A DNA stretch of 64,000 nucleotides from assembly GCA_963575745.1 (NCBI GenBank), contig CAUYUJ010019075.1:16001-80000 (forward strand), read 5' to 3'. The notes under the pieces are model-generated. The model saw only the letters and a list, made by a program, of their open reading frames with translations, was not told the origin of the DNA and did no database searches. Every line of letters starts with the position of its first letter. Position 1 is the stretch's first letter. The translations under genes were made by a program, and so were the position numbers. The DNA comes from Prorocentrum cordatum (Eukaryota > Sar > Dinophyceae > Prorocentrales > Prorocentraceae). Below are positions 19,470 through 28,900 of the stretch, piece after piece.

Positions 19470-21810
19470 AAAGCTACCCCCCCCTTCCCTTGGAAACGGG
19501 GGGGGGGGAGGAGCTTCCGAAGTGCCTCCCCCATCCTCCCTTCTTGTCGGCATCTTTTAGCTGGGGGGGCCCTCGCTTCAAAGGGGTGGGAGCTTGGAAG
19601 CTCTCCCCCCCCTTCCCTTTGCGGGGCCCGGGGTCAGCCCGGCCCCCCTTTTCCAAAAAGGGGTGTGTGTGGGCTTCGGAAGCTACCCACCCCTCGCTGT
19701 TTCTTTCATCTTGTAGCTCTTTCCAAAGGGGGGGGGGTGCTTCCGAAGCTACCCCCCCCTCCCCTCCTTCTGTTGGCATTTCGGGCTTGAGGGCGCTGGC
19801 TGAAGGGGGGGAAGCTTCGAAGCTACATTTCACCTTGGTTTTCGGCGCCCCTCTGGTTTTCGGCGCCCTTGTGGTTTTCGCATCTCTTTGGTTTTCGGCG
19901 CCCCCTCGGTTGTGGCGCCGTCTTGGCTTTTTTCGGCGCTCATTTGGTTTTCGGCGCCTCTGTTTGTTTTCCGCGCCCTTTTGGTGTTCGGCGCCCCTTC
20001 GGTTTTCGGCGCCCTGTTGGTTGTCGGAGCATCGTGGGTTTTCGGCGCCCCTTTGTTTTTTGGCGCCTCTTTGGTTTTCGGTGCCCTTCTGGTTTTCGGT
20101 GCTCCTTCGGTTATCGGCGCCCTTTTGGTTTTCGGCGCTCCTTCGGTTTTCGGCGCCCCTTTGGTCTTCGGCGCCTCTTTGGTGTTCGGCGACATTTGGC
20201 ACACCTTTGGTTCTTTGCGCCCTTTGATTTCCGACGCCCTTTTGGTGTTCGGCGCTTTTGTGGTTCTCGGCGCGTCTTTGATTTTCGTTGCATGGTTAGT
20301 TTTCGGCACCCCCTTGGTTTTTGTTTTCGGCGCTTCTTTGGTTTTCGGTGCCCTGTTGGTTTTCGGCGCATATTCGGTGTTCGGCGCTCCTTCGGCTTTC
20401 GACGCTTTCATTTTCGGCGCCTGTTTGGTTGTCGGCGTTCCTTCGGTTATTGGCGCCCCTGTGGTGATTGGCGCCTCTTTGGTTGATCGGTGCCCGTTTG
20501 GTGTTCGTCACCCATTGGGTTTTCGTCGCCCCCTTGGTTTTCGGCGCCCTTTCGGTTTTCGGCGCCCTTTAGTTTTCCGTGCCCTGTTGGTTTTCGGGGC
20601 CCATTTGGTTTTCCGTGCCTCTTCGGTTTTCGGCGCCCTTGTGGTTCTCGCAGCTTCTTTTGGTTTCGGCGCTCGTTGAGTTTTCGGCGCCCTTTGGTTT
20701 TCGAAGCCCTTTTTTGGTTGTAGGCGCCATGTTGGTATTCGGCGACCCTCTCTGGTTGTCGGTGCCCCTTCGGTGTTCGGCGCCTCTTTGGTTTTCGGCA
20801 ATCCTAGGGTCTTCGGCGCATCATTGGTTTGCGGCGTTCCTGTCGGTGTTCGGCCCCCCTTATGGTTGTTGGCACCTGTTCGTCGGCCCCTTTTTTCGGC
20901 GCCTATTGTTTTCGTTCGGCGCCCTTTTGGTTTTCGGCGATTCGTTGGTTTTCGGCGCTCCTTTGGTTTTCGGCGCCCCTTTGGTTTTCGGCGCTCATTT
21001 GCTGTTCGGCGCTCCTTTGGTGTTCGGCGCCCCTTTAGTTTTTGGCGCCGTCGTGGCCTGTTTCGGCGCTCGTTTGGTTTTTCGCGCCTTTTTATGTAGT
21101 CAACGCCCGTTTGGTTTGCGGCGCCCTGTTGGTTTTCGGCGCCCTGCTGGTTTTCGGCGCTCTGTTGGGTTTCGGCGCCGTTTTTTTGGTTTCGTCACAC
21201 CCTTGACTTTCGGCGCTCCTTTGGCTTTCGGCGCTGTTTTTGTTTTCGGCGCCATCTGGGTTTTCGGCGTTCCTTTGATTATTGGCGCCCCTGTGGTTTT
21301 CGGCGCCCCTGTGGTTCTCGGCGCCTCGTTGGTTTTTGGCGCTCTGTTGGTTTTCGGCGCTCTTTTGGTTTTCGGCGCCCATTCCATCAGCCCAAGAAGG
21401 GGGGGAGGGGGGGGCTCTGCAGGGGGGGGGGTCAAAGTGGGGAGATAGCCAAGGCCCCCTTCTTTTTGGAAAGGGGTGGAGGTGGGGGGGGGCAGCTTCT
21501 TGAGCACGAAAGGGGAAAGGGGGGCAGCTTCCGCAGAGCGGAAGAAAGTTGGGGAGGGGTGGGGCTTCCAGGAGAGAGTGTTTAAAAGGGAGCGGGTAAG
21601 CTAAGCCGCCCTCCACTTGAAAGGGGGGAGGGGTAGCTTCCGGGGCGCGACAGGGGGGGGAGGGGGATGGGGTGGTGGCTAGCTCCCGAGGGACGGAACA
21701 TGGTAACAGAAAGGATAGGGGGGGGGTTATAAGGGGGGGGGCTTCGGGCAGAGGGGGTCCAAAGGGGTGGGGAGCTAAGGGGAGGCCCTTCCCCCTTTGG
21801 GAGCGCTCCC
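19470..21810. repeat. Fold-back-like block with central 18-bp minisatellite
   Basis: The centre (about 19840-21375) is roughly 85 units of an 18-bp repeat, consensus TTTGGTTTTCGGCGCCCC. Divergent copies leave several frames open for hundreds of codons (VFGAPL-, GFRRPF-type hexapeptides; KRAPKT on -). The left flank has tandem CGGAAGCTACCCCCC words. The right flank has the complementary GGGGTAGCTTCCG. The outer arms are therefore inverted, a layout like Drosophila FB elements. I do not call the frames genes. Confidence 0.7.
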
Positions 21811-22500
21811 ACGGAGCGCTCTCTCAAAGGAGTACCCGTAGGGACATCTGAGGAGAGCGCTCGGGGCGGGCGGGTGTATTGCAGATTCGTGGATACATCT
21901 TGGATTTGCTCTGGTCCTCCTCCTGATCGTTAATGTCCTTCCTCTCCTCCTCTCCCCTGAGACTCCTTGCGCCTCCTCCGTCTCATCGTCATTCCCCCTC
22001 ACTCCGCGCGTTTCTCCTCCTCATCGTCCGCATTCCTCCCCCCGTACCTCGATCCTCTCCCATCCCTCTTCTCTTCTTCATACTCCTGCCCCTCTCTCCC
22101 ATCTACCTCATCATCCTTCTCCTCATGATCCTCATCCGCCGCGTGCCCTTCCTCCTCCTCCTCCTCCTGGTCCGTGTTCCCTTCCTCCTTTTTTATCGTA
22201 CTGATTCATCATCACTCTTCTGCCCACTAGAACAGTCGACCTCGTTGTTCTTCCTTGGCGTACCCAGCTTCCCACTGCGCACCATGGTCAAGTTCGTCGT
22301 TCTTGCCCTCGTCTGCATCCGTGGCCTCTCTTCCTCCTTCCCTCTCCGCCCTTCTCACTCCACCCTGCCCTCCACCCCCTGCTTCTTGATCTTTCTTCCG
22401 TTCACACTTGAACCGCATATGAATACTGTGAATAGTGCTCTTCTTTCTCCTCTGGCTCTGTCCAGAGGAGTGGCGGGCCCTCGCCGCGTGCTGATTCTTT
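21811..22500. other. Pyrimidine-rich sequence, no gene seen
   Basis: GAGCGCTC palindromes cluster at 21808-21870. From 21915 the + strand is C/T rich. The 278-codon + frame over this stretch is Leu/Pro/Ser biased and unconvincing. Confidence 0.4.
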
Positions 22501-22583
22501 TTTTTTGGGGGGGGGGGGGGGGGGGGCGCGCAGGATCTCAGCACTTGATCTTACCTCACGGCTGCTTACAGTCCGATTGCGCT

Positions 22584-22793
22584 GTCGGTGCTCCAACGGG
22601 GTGCTCCCTCTGCAGCGTGGGCCTCATGTTCGGATCGGCACTTGGCTCCCGTCGTTCAGGGTGTCGCTCTCGCACCAGCGCGGGCCACTTTTGTTCTGGA
22701 TCCGAGTCGCTCTTCCTCCTTGCCGCCCCCGTCACCTTCCCTTCCTCCGCCCTTCCCCGGTCCTCCTGATTCTTCCGCCCCTTCCACTCCAGT

Positions 22794-22800
<7 letters not shown>
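22584..22800 (-). CDS. Repeated coding-like segment H, copy 1
   Basis: On -, codons read QQQELEWKGRKNQEDRGRAE, then KWPALVRERHPERREPSADP and NMRPTLQREHPVG. The copy at 40699-40915 on + encodes nearly the same C-terminal phrase (RREPSADPNMRPTLQR), and the gaps between them are multiples of three. A GTAAGA donor-like word follows shortly downstream on -. This suggests a duplicated exon or a repeat-borne reading frame. No known domain is recognised. Confidence 0.4.

Positions 22801-22836
<36 letters not shown>
22800..22836. repeat. (GCT)n microsatellite
   Basis: About eleven GCT units at the 5' edge of segment H copy 1. On - they encode the start of a poly-Gln run. Confidence 0.9.
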
Positions 22837-22904
22837 CGTCCGCGTCCTTTTCCTCCCGCTCGTGCTCCTGCTCACCCGCCCCTGGGGGGGGAGAGGATTA
22901 GGAG

Positions 22905-23082
22905 AAAGAGGAGGAGGAGGAGGAGGAGGAGGAGGAGGAGGAGGAGGAGGAGGAGGAGGAGGAGGAGGAGGAGGAGGAGGAGGAGGAGAGGAGGCGAGGA
23001 GGAGGTGGCGGCACCCGCCACCTCCGCCCTCCTCTCCTCCTCCTCCTCCTCCTCCTCCTCCTCCTCCTCCTCCTCCTCCTCC
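22905..23082. repeat. (GGA)n - palindrome - (TCC)n fold-back
   Basis: A GGA run of about 85 bp leads into GAGGAGGTGGCGG, then CCGCCACCTCC, then a TCC run of about 50 bp. The whole is one near-perfect palindrome centred near 23017, with a microsatellite forming both arms. Confidence 0.9.
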
Positions 23083-23087
23083 CGGCG

Positions 23088-23271
23088 ACGACGACGGCGG
23101 CGAGGGCGACGAAGACCCGCAGGTGCGGAACTCGTCCTCGAAGTGCAACGCGCGCGCCTCAGTCCGCCCGCCGCCCCCGGTCCGTCTCCCCTCCGGCGGC
23201 GGGCGAGGGCCGAGGGCCGCAGGGTCGAGCATCGAGGCTGTCGTGCGCGCGCAGTGGCCCTGGCCGCTGCG
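23088..23271 (+). CDS. Candidate exon, unknown protein
   Basis: The frame reads DDDGGEGDEDPQVRNSSSKC, then RASVRPPPPVRLPSGGG and GSSIEAVVRAQWPWPLRP, with G/C third positions. It stops making sense exactly where element B6 starts at 23272. The 5' border merges with the TCC palindrome arm and cannot be fixed. No family is recognised. Confidence 0.3.
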
Positions 23272-23460
23272 CCCAGACCCCCTCGAGTTATGAAAAAATC
23301 ACGACGGGAGGTTCTGCATGATTTTTGGCCTCGGGGGGCCCTTGCCGGCCCTCGGGGCCGTCAAGAAAACGACTCAGGATGAAAAACCGGTCCCGGGGAA
23401 TGGGTCCAGACCTCTGGGGGTCGACGCCATGAAAAAAGCATGGCGTCGAGGGTCTTTGGG
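23272..23460 (-). mobile_element. Family B element, full length (B6)
   Basis: 189 bp. CCCAGACCCCCTCGAG at one end and GTCGAGGGTCTTTGGG at the other. Interior CCGTCAAGAAAACGACTCAG and AAAAACCGGTCCCGGGGAA match B3 and B7 in reverse. Confidence 0.85.
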
Positions 23461-23539
23461 CGGCGCGCTCGCACGCCTCGGCCGTCGGCGCATTCTCGAA
23501 GGCCCTCGTCGCTTCCTGGAGGCTCTCTCGCTGTGGGGT

Positions 23540-23625
23540 GCCTTCCAGCAGCTGCGCGCTGCCGAGAGCGCCCCCGAGAGTGCGGGGATCGTTCCGGACG
23601 GCCGCTGGCGGCCCGAGTCATGGCC
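23540..23625 (+). repeat. Family Q dispersed repeat
   Basis: GGTGCCTTCCAGCAGCTGCG and GATCGTTCCGGACGGCCGCT match the family consensus. Confidence 0.65.
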
Positions 23626-23650
23626 CGGAAACGGCATCCCCGACCAGATG

Positions 23651-23825
23651 TTGGGCGTTGCTTAATGGGGGGGTCACAAATGGGGGGGTCAGAAAAGGTC
23701 CCCTTTCGGGCCCCTCCAGAGCCCCTCCGGAGCCCCAGGGGGCTCGTTTAGGTACCGTTTGGGTACCTTTTCGGACCACCCTCACCAACCCCCCATTTAT
23801 GACCCCCCCATTACGCAACGCCCAA
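23651..23825 (+). mobile_element. Family O inverted-repeat element with 5-bp target duplication
   Basis: TTGGGCGTTGCTTAATGGGG at the left is mirrored by CCCCATTACGCAACGCCCAA at the right, and the TIR extends to about 37 bp. AGATG at 23646-23650 and again at 23826-23830 is a perfect target-site duplication. The 175-bp interior is short and non-coding, so this is a MITE. No second copy was seen in the window. Confidence 0.9.
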
Positions 23826-23839
23826 AGATGACCGTCGCC

Positions 23840-24000
23840 CGAGCCTCGCATTTGTCCTTCCATTCGGCCTTTGGGGTCCGTTGTCCGTCCCGGGGCCGTC
23901 ATGAACGGGTCCATGGCGGAGAAGTGTCCCCGGCGAAGCGGTCGGGACCTCTGGGGCCGCACGTTGAAAGAAAGAAGCCACGCCGTCGGATGTCTGGGCT
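23840..24000 (-). mobile_element. Possible diverged family B relative
   Basis: GTCCCGGGGCCGTCATGAAC, GGTCGGGACCTCTGGGGCCG and a terminal GGATGTCTGGG follow family B order on -. It is poorly conserved. Similar sequence lies at 60130-60260. Confidence 0.35.
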
Positions 24001-24239
24001 CCGGCGCGTCTCGCCCTCGGCGGAGAGCCAGCGAAAGTGAGACGGCGGCTGGCTCGCCAGCGGAAGGCTGGCGGGAGTCAACATCTCTGTGGTCAGGGGT
24101 CGTGGAGTTGGGCATGTGCTACCACCACTGCTGCTTCGGCTTCTGCTGCTACGACGACGGCGGCCACTTCTGCCGCCAACCTCGGGAGGCCCTCTCTGAG
24201 GCCCAGAAGGCCAGGAAACGCCCAAGAACTTCAATCCTC

Positions 24240-24445
24240 TTCCGACGACGACAACGACGGCGACGTCCGACGACCGACGTCGATGATGACGACCAGCGAC
24301 GATGGACAAGGTCGATGGACGATGGCGACGACAGACGTCGATGGTCGACGACGACGACGACGGACATCGACGACGAGGACCGACGACGACGCCGACGACG
24401 ACGCCGACGACTGACGACTGACGTCGATGGGCGACGACGGCGGAC
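24240..24445. repeat. GAC/GATG-rich imperfect microsatellite
   Basis: Irregular CGACGACGA, GTCGATGG and ACGACC words. Asp/Arg/Val/Ser frames through it are repeat-driven. Confidence 0.8.
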
Positions 24446-24463
24446 GACGGCCGGCGGTCAGAG

Positions 24464-24590
24464 GCCCTCGTGCCAGTGCTGGGCCCCTCGCTGCCGGACG
24501 CAGCGGCCTCGCGGGCGCTCGAGAGGCGCCCCGCGCCCTGTGCCGGACGCGGCAGCCGCGAGGCGCAACTCATGGAGCGTGTTTCTCTAT
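24464..24590 (+). CDS. Candidate exon, unknown protein
   Basis: A possible acceptor GGCCGGCGGTCAG precedes a frame reading EALVPVLGPSLPDAAASRAL, ERRPAPCAGRGSREAQLMERV. A second frame is also GC3-rich, so the phase is uncertain. No domain is recognised. Confidence 0.3.
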
Positions 24591-24645
24591 TGCTTGGGGC
24601 ATCATGGGCATTAGAGCCCCGGGTCCCCAGGCCCCCCCCCTCTCC

Positions 24646-24765
24646 CCCCCATATAACGTAACGCCCCTCCCCCCCCCCGGGCGCTCCGGGCACTGCCGCT
24701 GTGCGCATCGGGCGCACGGCGGGGGGGATGCGTTACTATACCCCCCTCCCCGGCCCCTCCCCCCC
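24646..24765. mobile_element. Possible small inverted-repeat element
   Basis: TATAACGTAACGCCCCTCCC and GGGGGATGCGTTACTATA are approximate inverted termini around about 90 bp of G/C-rich sequence. Confidence 0.35.
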
Positions 24766-24889
24766 CTCATAATGCCCATCATCGCCAAAGATAAAGAAAC
24801 GCGCTCGTGCCATCTTGCTGGCTCTTGCGAGTCGGCGCTGGCCGACGCCAGCCGACGCTACTCGGCGTCAGTCGGCGCTAATCGACTCT

Positions 24890-25010
24890 GATGCCGGTGC
24901 TGTCGCATCGATTGCCAGACGCGTGTGCGCGCTACTGCAGCCTAGAGTCCCAGAGATGGCATTTCGAGGACATGCAAGAGGCTCCCATGAGCTCCTCTCG
25001 AAGAGCCCCA
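24890..25010 (+). CDS. Weak candidate exon
   Basis: The frame reads DSDAGAVASIARRVCALLQP then EMAFRGHARGSHELLSKSPK. Composition is natural, but codon bias is weaker than in other candidates and no splice borders stand out. Confidence 0.2.
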
Positions 25011-25177
25011 AAAATTTCCGGGCTCCCCTAATCCTGGTGATGCGTTGTTTCCATCGAGTGCTTTCGTTCGCCGCCCCACGGAGACGACGACGGGGACGAC
25101 GGTTACCCTGTGTTGTTTTTCAAGTGTTCGTCGGCCTTCGGAGTTCCTCGTCGGTTCCTGCAGGCTTTCTCGCCCTG

Positions 25178-25250
25178 GGATGCCTTCCAGCAGCTGCGCC
25201 TCGCCGTGGCAGGGTTCTGGGGTGGCCAGGATCGTCTCGAACGGTTGTTG
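25178..25250 (+). repeat. Family Q dispersed repeat
   Basis: GGATGCCTTCCAGCAGCTGC, GCCTCGCCG and GGATCGTCTCGAACGG match the family. Confidence 0.65.
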
Positions 25251-25382
25251 GAGGCTTGAGGTATGTCCTACAAACCAGGTTTCTGGAGATAAGTTTTTCA
25301 ATCCCGGCGTGCCCCCAGGGATGAAGCCACCTAGCACGGACCCTATCTCTGGCGCGCATGAAGTAGGTCTTTCATTACCCGT

Positions 25383-25877
25383 TTATCTTCTCATTCCCCT
25401 TCTCCCCACGCGAGCTTGAGTCGGTCCAGCACGATGGCCCAACAAAAAGGGAACATCGATTGCGTGGAGCAAGTGGAAGACGCCATGATGTGAGGTTGAA
25501 TCGCACATTGGGTGTGATTGGCGAGGCGAATTGTACATTGTTTCTTCGTGTTTGTTCCTTATGTTTTCGTCGAGGTACCAGATCGACCCCGATTTCTCCA
25601 TGTCCACAAAGACCGCTTTGAAGTGATCGAGCGCTGCTTCCTGCCAGAATCAGTCGGCACCCATCCAGGATGGGAAAAGCAGTTTCTGCGCCGTCAAGAT
25701 GCGCTGCAATGTCGCCGCTTGCCTCTTCTGCTCCTGCCGGGGCACCAGTCGATGCATTGGCGCCCCGAGGCGTTTCGGAACACATTGCAAAAAAGGCTTG
25801 GAAGATGATGCCAATTCGGAACGCTCGAGCTGACCTTTGGCAGGGCAGAGCGCTCCTCGCTGCCGTCCAAGATTCAA
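25383..25877 (-). pseudogene. Stop-broken coding-like region, unknown protein
   Basis: On - one frame reads SSSKPFLQCVPKRLGAPMHR, then TLQRILTAQKLLFPSWMGAD, a TGA stop at about 25650, and continues FWQEAALDHFKAVFVDMEKS, SIWYLDENIRNKHEE and GVFHLLHAIDVPFLL. Amino-acid composition is natural and GC is lower than in the neighbours. No family is recognised. It could be a retroelement relic or a decayed gene. It is on the same strand as, and downstream of, the coding region at 26.3-27.1 kb. Confidence 0.35.
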
Positions 25878-26262
25878 GCCCGCTTCTGCGATTGAAATAT
25901 GTATGTACGTGCATTGATAGGTTCATATAAATAAAACGGACGAGTCGCTTCAAGAAAATAGCAGCCGCCCGTGGACAGGCTCAGGGAAAAAAAAGGTAAG
26001 CAGCGCATACAAACGATTCGATTAAGTAAGTGGTAGAGCGGTCTGTAGATAAGTGGAATATTGACACGATTCCTGAGTGGCCGCCTGGGGCCACGTTCAA
26101 ATTGGAGGGAGGGGCCGTTTGATGAGCTGGGGTGGGGAGATTTCCCCCCCCCCTGTTGCGGTCAAGAAGGGACCCCGGTTGTAGAAAACTGGAAGGGCGT
26201 CGTGATAGGGGGTGTGGCGCACCCCCTTCTGCGCGCCAGCGTTGCACGGAGGCGCCGGCTTT

Positions 26263-27110
26263 TTACCGCGTTTTGGCATGCGCACTTCGGCGCCGTGGTG
26301 AAGAAGGCGCCGCGTCGTTGGGGCATCCCCCTCGGCGGCCCAGTGCCTGGTTTGTGGAACAGGTAGCCAGATGTTCCCGCAACGCACGAAAAAATTGATA
26401 TGCTAGCGCAAGTGCGCTGGCGGTGAGCAGCAAGTCACGTTTGGAGATTGTCGTGGAGAGTGCTCCTTGGAAACACAGGCGTGCGGAAAGCCTGTTGGAC
26501 TTCGCTCCAGGCGGGCAGCTTTGAAACATGTCAAGGAGGGCTCTTGACTGTCCTTGGATGTCATTCAGCTCGTGTGCGAAGCTAGAGGCGCGCTGCTGCA
26601 TCGCCGTGATACTCGTGGTTCGAGCAGTGTCGCGTTCCTGGGCAGGCTGCTGCCTGGCCACGGTGTGGCGTTTGCGTGGGTGCTCGTCTCCGCTCGGTGG
26701 GCTGCGCTGGTGCCGCTCGGGCACTTGCGCCCTGCTGGGTGGCACCAGGCCCGCAGTTCCAGTTCCCTGGTGGGGCGGGGGTCGGGACTGGTGGCAGGAG
26801 GAGGAGGAGGAGGAGGAGGAGGAGGAGGAGGAGGAGGAGGAGGTGGGGGTTGTGGTGTGCCCCCGTATTGGCCAGCTCTGTGGGTTGGGGCGACGGCGCT
26901 AGGCCGGTGTACGTCGGATTTGGTGCGAGGCCCTGACTGACGGCGCGTTCACGCAACAGCATTAGGTATTCCTTTTCTCTTTGGAAGTTGTCGGGGGGGA
27001 TACCCCACGGATCGTCAAGGTCGTCATGGTACTTTGGCCCTGGCGGGCCTTGAAAGTGAGGTGGGTCACGGGATGAGCCTGGTGGTTCATCCCCCCGCCC
27101 CCTCTGGCGA
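26263..27110 (-). CDS. Unrecognised protein, frame broken at a (CCT)n tract
   Basis: On - the 5' part reads GPPGPKYHDDLDDPWGIPPD, NFQREKEYLMLLRERAVSQG and PNPTYTGLAPSPQPTE. A TCC/GGA run at about 26800-26845 then shifts the natural frame. The 3' part continues RTTSITAMQQRASSFAHELN, DIQGQSRALLDMFQSCPPGA and ISKRDLLLTASALALAYQFF, ending at a stop at 26263. Residues about 104-119 of the 3' frame (DLLLTASALALAYQFF) are a possible membrane helix. No start codon precedes the 5' part except within a (GA)n/(CT)n tract. It could be a repeat-length frameshift, an intron or a pseudogene. Coding look is strong; function is unknown. Confidence 0.45.
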
Positions 27111-27119
27111 GAGGGTTGG

Positions 27120-27535
27120 GCGAGAACGAAAGAGAGAGAGAGAGAGAGAACAATAAAGAAAGAAATAAAGAGAAAGAGAGAGAGAGAGAACAAAAAAAAG
27201 AAAGAGAGAGAGAGAGACATAACGAGGAAACGGGAGTGGGGGAGGAGCAGGCGGGAGGAGAGACAAGGGAGACTGGGAGGTCGAGGAGGGGTGGACGGTG
27301 AAGAACGTGGGGAGAAGGAGGAGGCAATGCGCGCAGAGCCTCTGTCTCCCTTGCTCTCTGCCTCCCTTTCTCTCTCTCTCTCTCTTTTTCCATCCGCGTT
27401 CCACGTTTCACCATCCACGGCCTGCCCAGTCAGTTTCTTGACTGCCCGCAGGGGGCCGCTCCCGGCAGGGAGTGGACGTCAGGCCTCTCTCTTTCTCTCT
27501 CCCTCTCTCCCTCCCTCTCTATCTCTCTCGTCGCC
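27120..27535. repeat. (GA)n and (CT)n tracts, complementary pair
   Basis: GA-rich 27125-27218 and CT-rich 27362-27400 and 27482-27530 are complementary, another purine-arm/pyrimidine-arm fold-back. Confidence 0.8.
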
Positions 27536-27536
27536 G

Positions 27537-27710
27537 CCGCCGACGCCGACGACGCCACCGTCGCCGTCGTCGCCACCGACGCCGCCGCCGGGGAGAAGCC
27601 CGGGAGGCACTTCGCGCACCTGGCGCAGCTGGCCAAGGGCCACTCGCAGTCGGCGCCTCCGCGCGGGCGCGCGCGGGCCTGGCGCGCGCGGGGCGGCCGG
27701 GGGCACCCGG
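27537..27710 (+). CDS. Weak candidate exon
   Basis: The third + frame reads DADDATVAVVATDAAAGEKP, GRHFAHLAQLAKGHSQSAPP, RGRARAWRARGG, with high GC3. It follows a strong polypyrimidine tract, but the acceptor is unclear. No domain is recognised. Confidence 0.25.
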
Positions 27711-27879
27711 CAGGGGGGGCCGGCGACCGACGGGGGGCTGCCCTCGCGGGGCCCCAGCGCATCGCGAGAGGGAGCACGGCCCACGGTTTCTCTTGTGAAG
27801 TTCGGCCTCATGGGGGATGAGCCGGCCCCGGGGAGCTGGTCCAGTCCCGGGGAATCGGTCCGTGTGATGCGTGTCTGAT

Positions 27880-28015
27880 GTGTGATGTGTTTTTGGTGTG
27901 TGTGTGTGTGAATGGTGTCTGTGTTGTTGTGTTGTCTGATGTGTGTCTGATGTGTGTGTGTGTGTGTGTGTCTGATATGTGTGCTCTGTGTTCGTTGTGT
28001 GCGTGGTGTGTGTGG
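27880..28015. repeat. (GT)n / TGTGTGTCTGA repeat
   Basis: GTGT runs with periodic TCTGAT interruptions. Confidence 0.9.
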
Positions 28016-28279
28016 TGTGGGTGTGCGACGGGAAGGAGGCGGAGGGTAGGAGAAGAGACGCGGGTGCGACGCGGGAGTGGAGGAAACCAGCACCCCACTT
28101 AGCATGTGAGGAAAAGGAGAGAGAGGGAGAGAAAAACACAAAGAATCAGACATGTTCCAGAAGCGAGGGCCATTAGATACTCTAGAAGTCCTGGGGCGTC
28201 CCATGAGGCGATCCTATCATGGCATCGTTCTTGTCTGGGTGCGGGGGGCACCTCCTCAGAGTGGACGTTATGGACAGGT

Positions 28280-28309
28280 GGATGACGTCCACGATGATGA
28301 TGCTGATGC

Positions 28310-28356
<47 letters not shown>

Positions 28357-28608
28357 ATGGTGGTGGTTGCGATGGTGATGATAATGGTGGTGGTATTGGT
28401 GATGATGGCGATGGTGCTGATGATGCTGACGATGAAACTGATGACGATGATCATGGTAATGATGACAATGCTGATGATGATGACGATGCTGATCCTGCTG
28501 ATGATCACCATCATGGTCATGATCATGATCATGATGGTGACGGCGATGACGACGATGAGGATGATGACGATAATGATGATGAGATGATGGTGATGATGAT
28601 GATGATGC

Positions 28609-28649
<41 letters not shown>

Positions 28650-28900
28650 GTGAAGAGGAGGAGGTTGGGGATGATGCTGATACTGATACTGATGCTGTTG
28701 ATGCTGCTGATGATGCTGCTGATGGTGATGGTGATGGTGATGATGATAGTGATGCCGATGAAAATGGTGATAGTGATGGTGATGGTGATGGTGATGGTGA
28801 TGATGCTGCTGATGATTATCATCATCATCATCAGCATCATCATCATCATCATGATGCTGATGGTGGTGATGATGATGTTGCTGCTGATGATGACGACTCG
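28280..28900. repeat. Degenerate (GAT)n array
   Basis: GATGATG with GGT and GCT variants. A short inverted ATC block at about 28810-28850 gives a local hairpin. All Asp, Met and His frames are artefacts. Confidence 0.95.

Noticed and set aside
19409-21448. Several 190-290-codon frames with hexapeptide periodicity
   Set aside because: The 18-bp unit keeps multiple frames open at once on both strands. Without transcript evidence this is a minisatellite, so it is reported as a repeat and a finding, not a gene.
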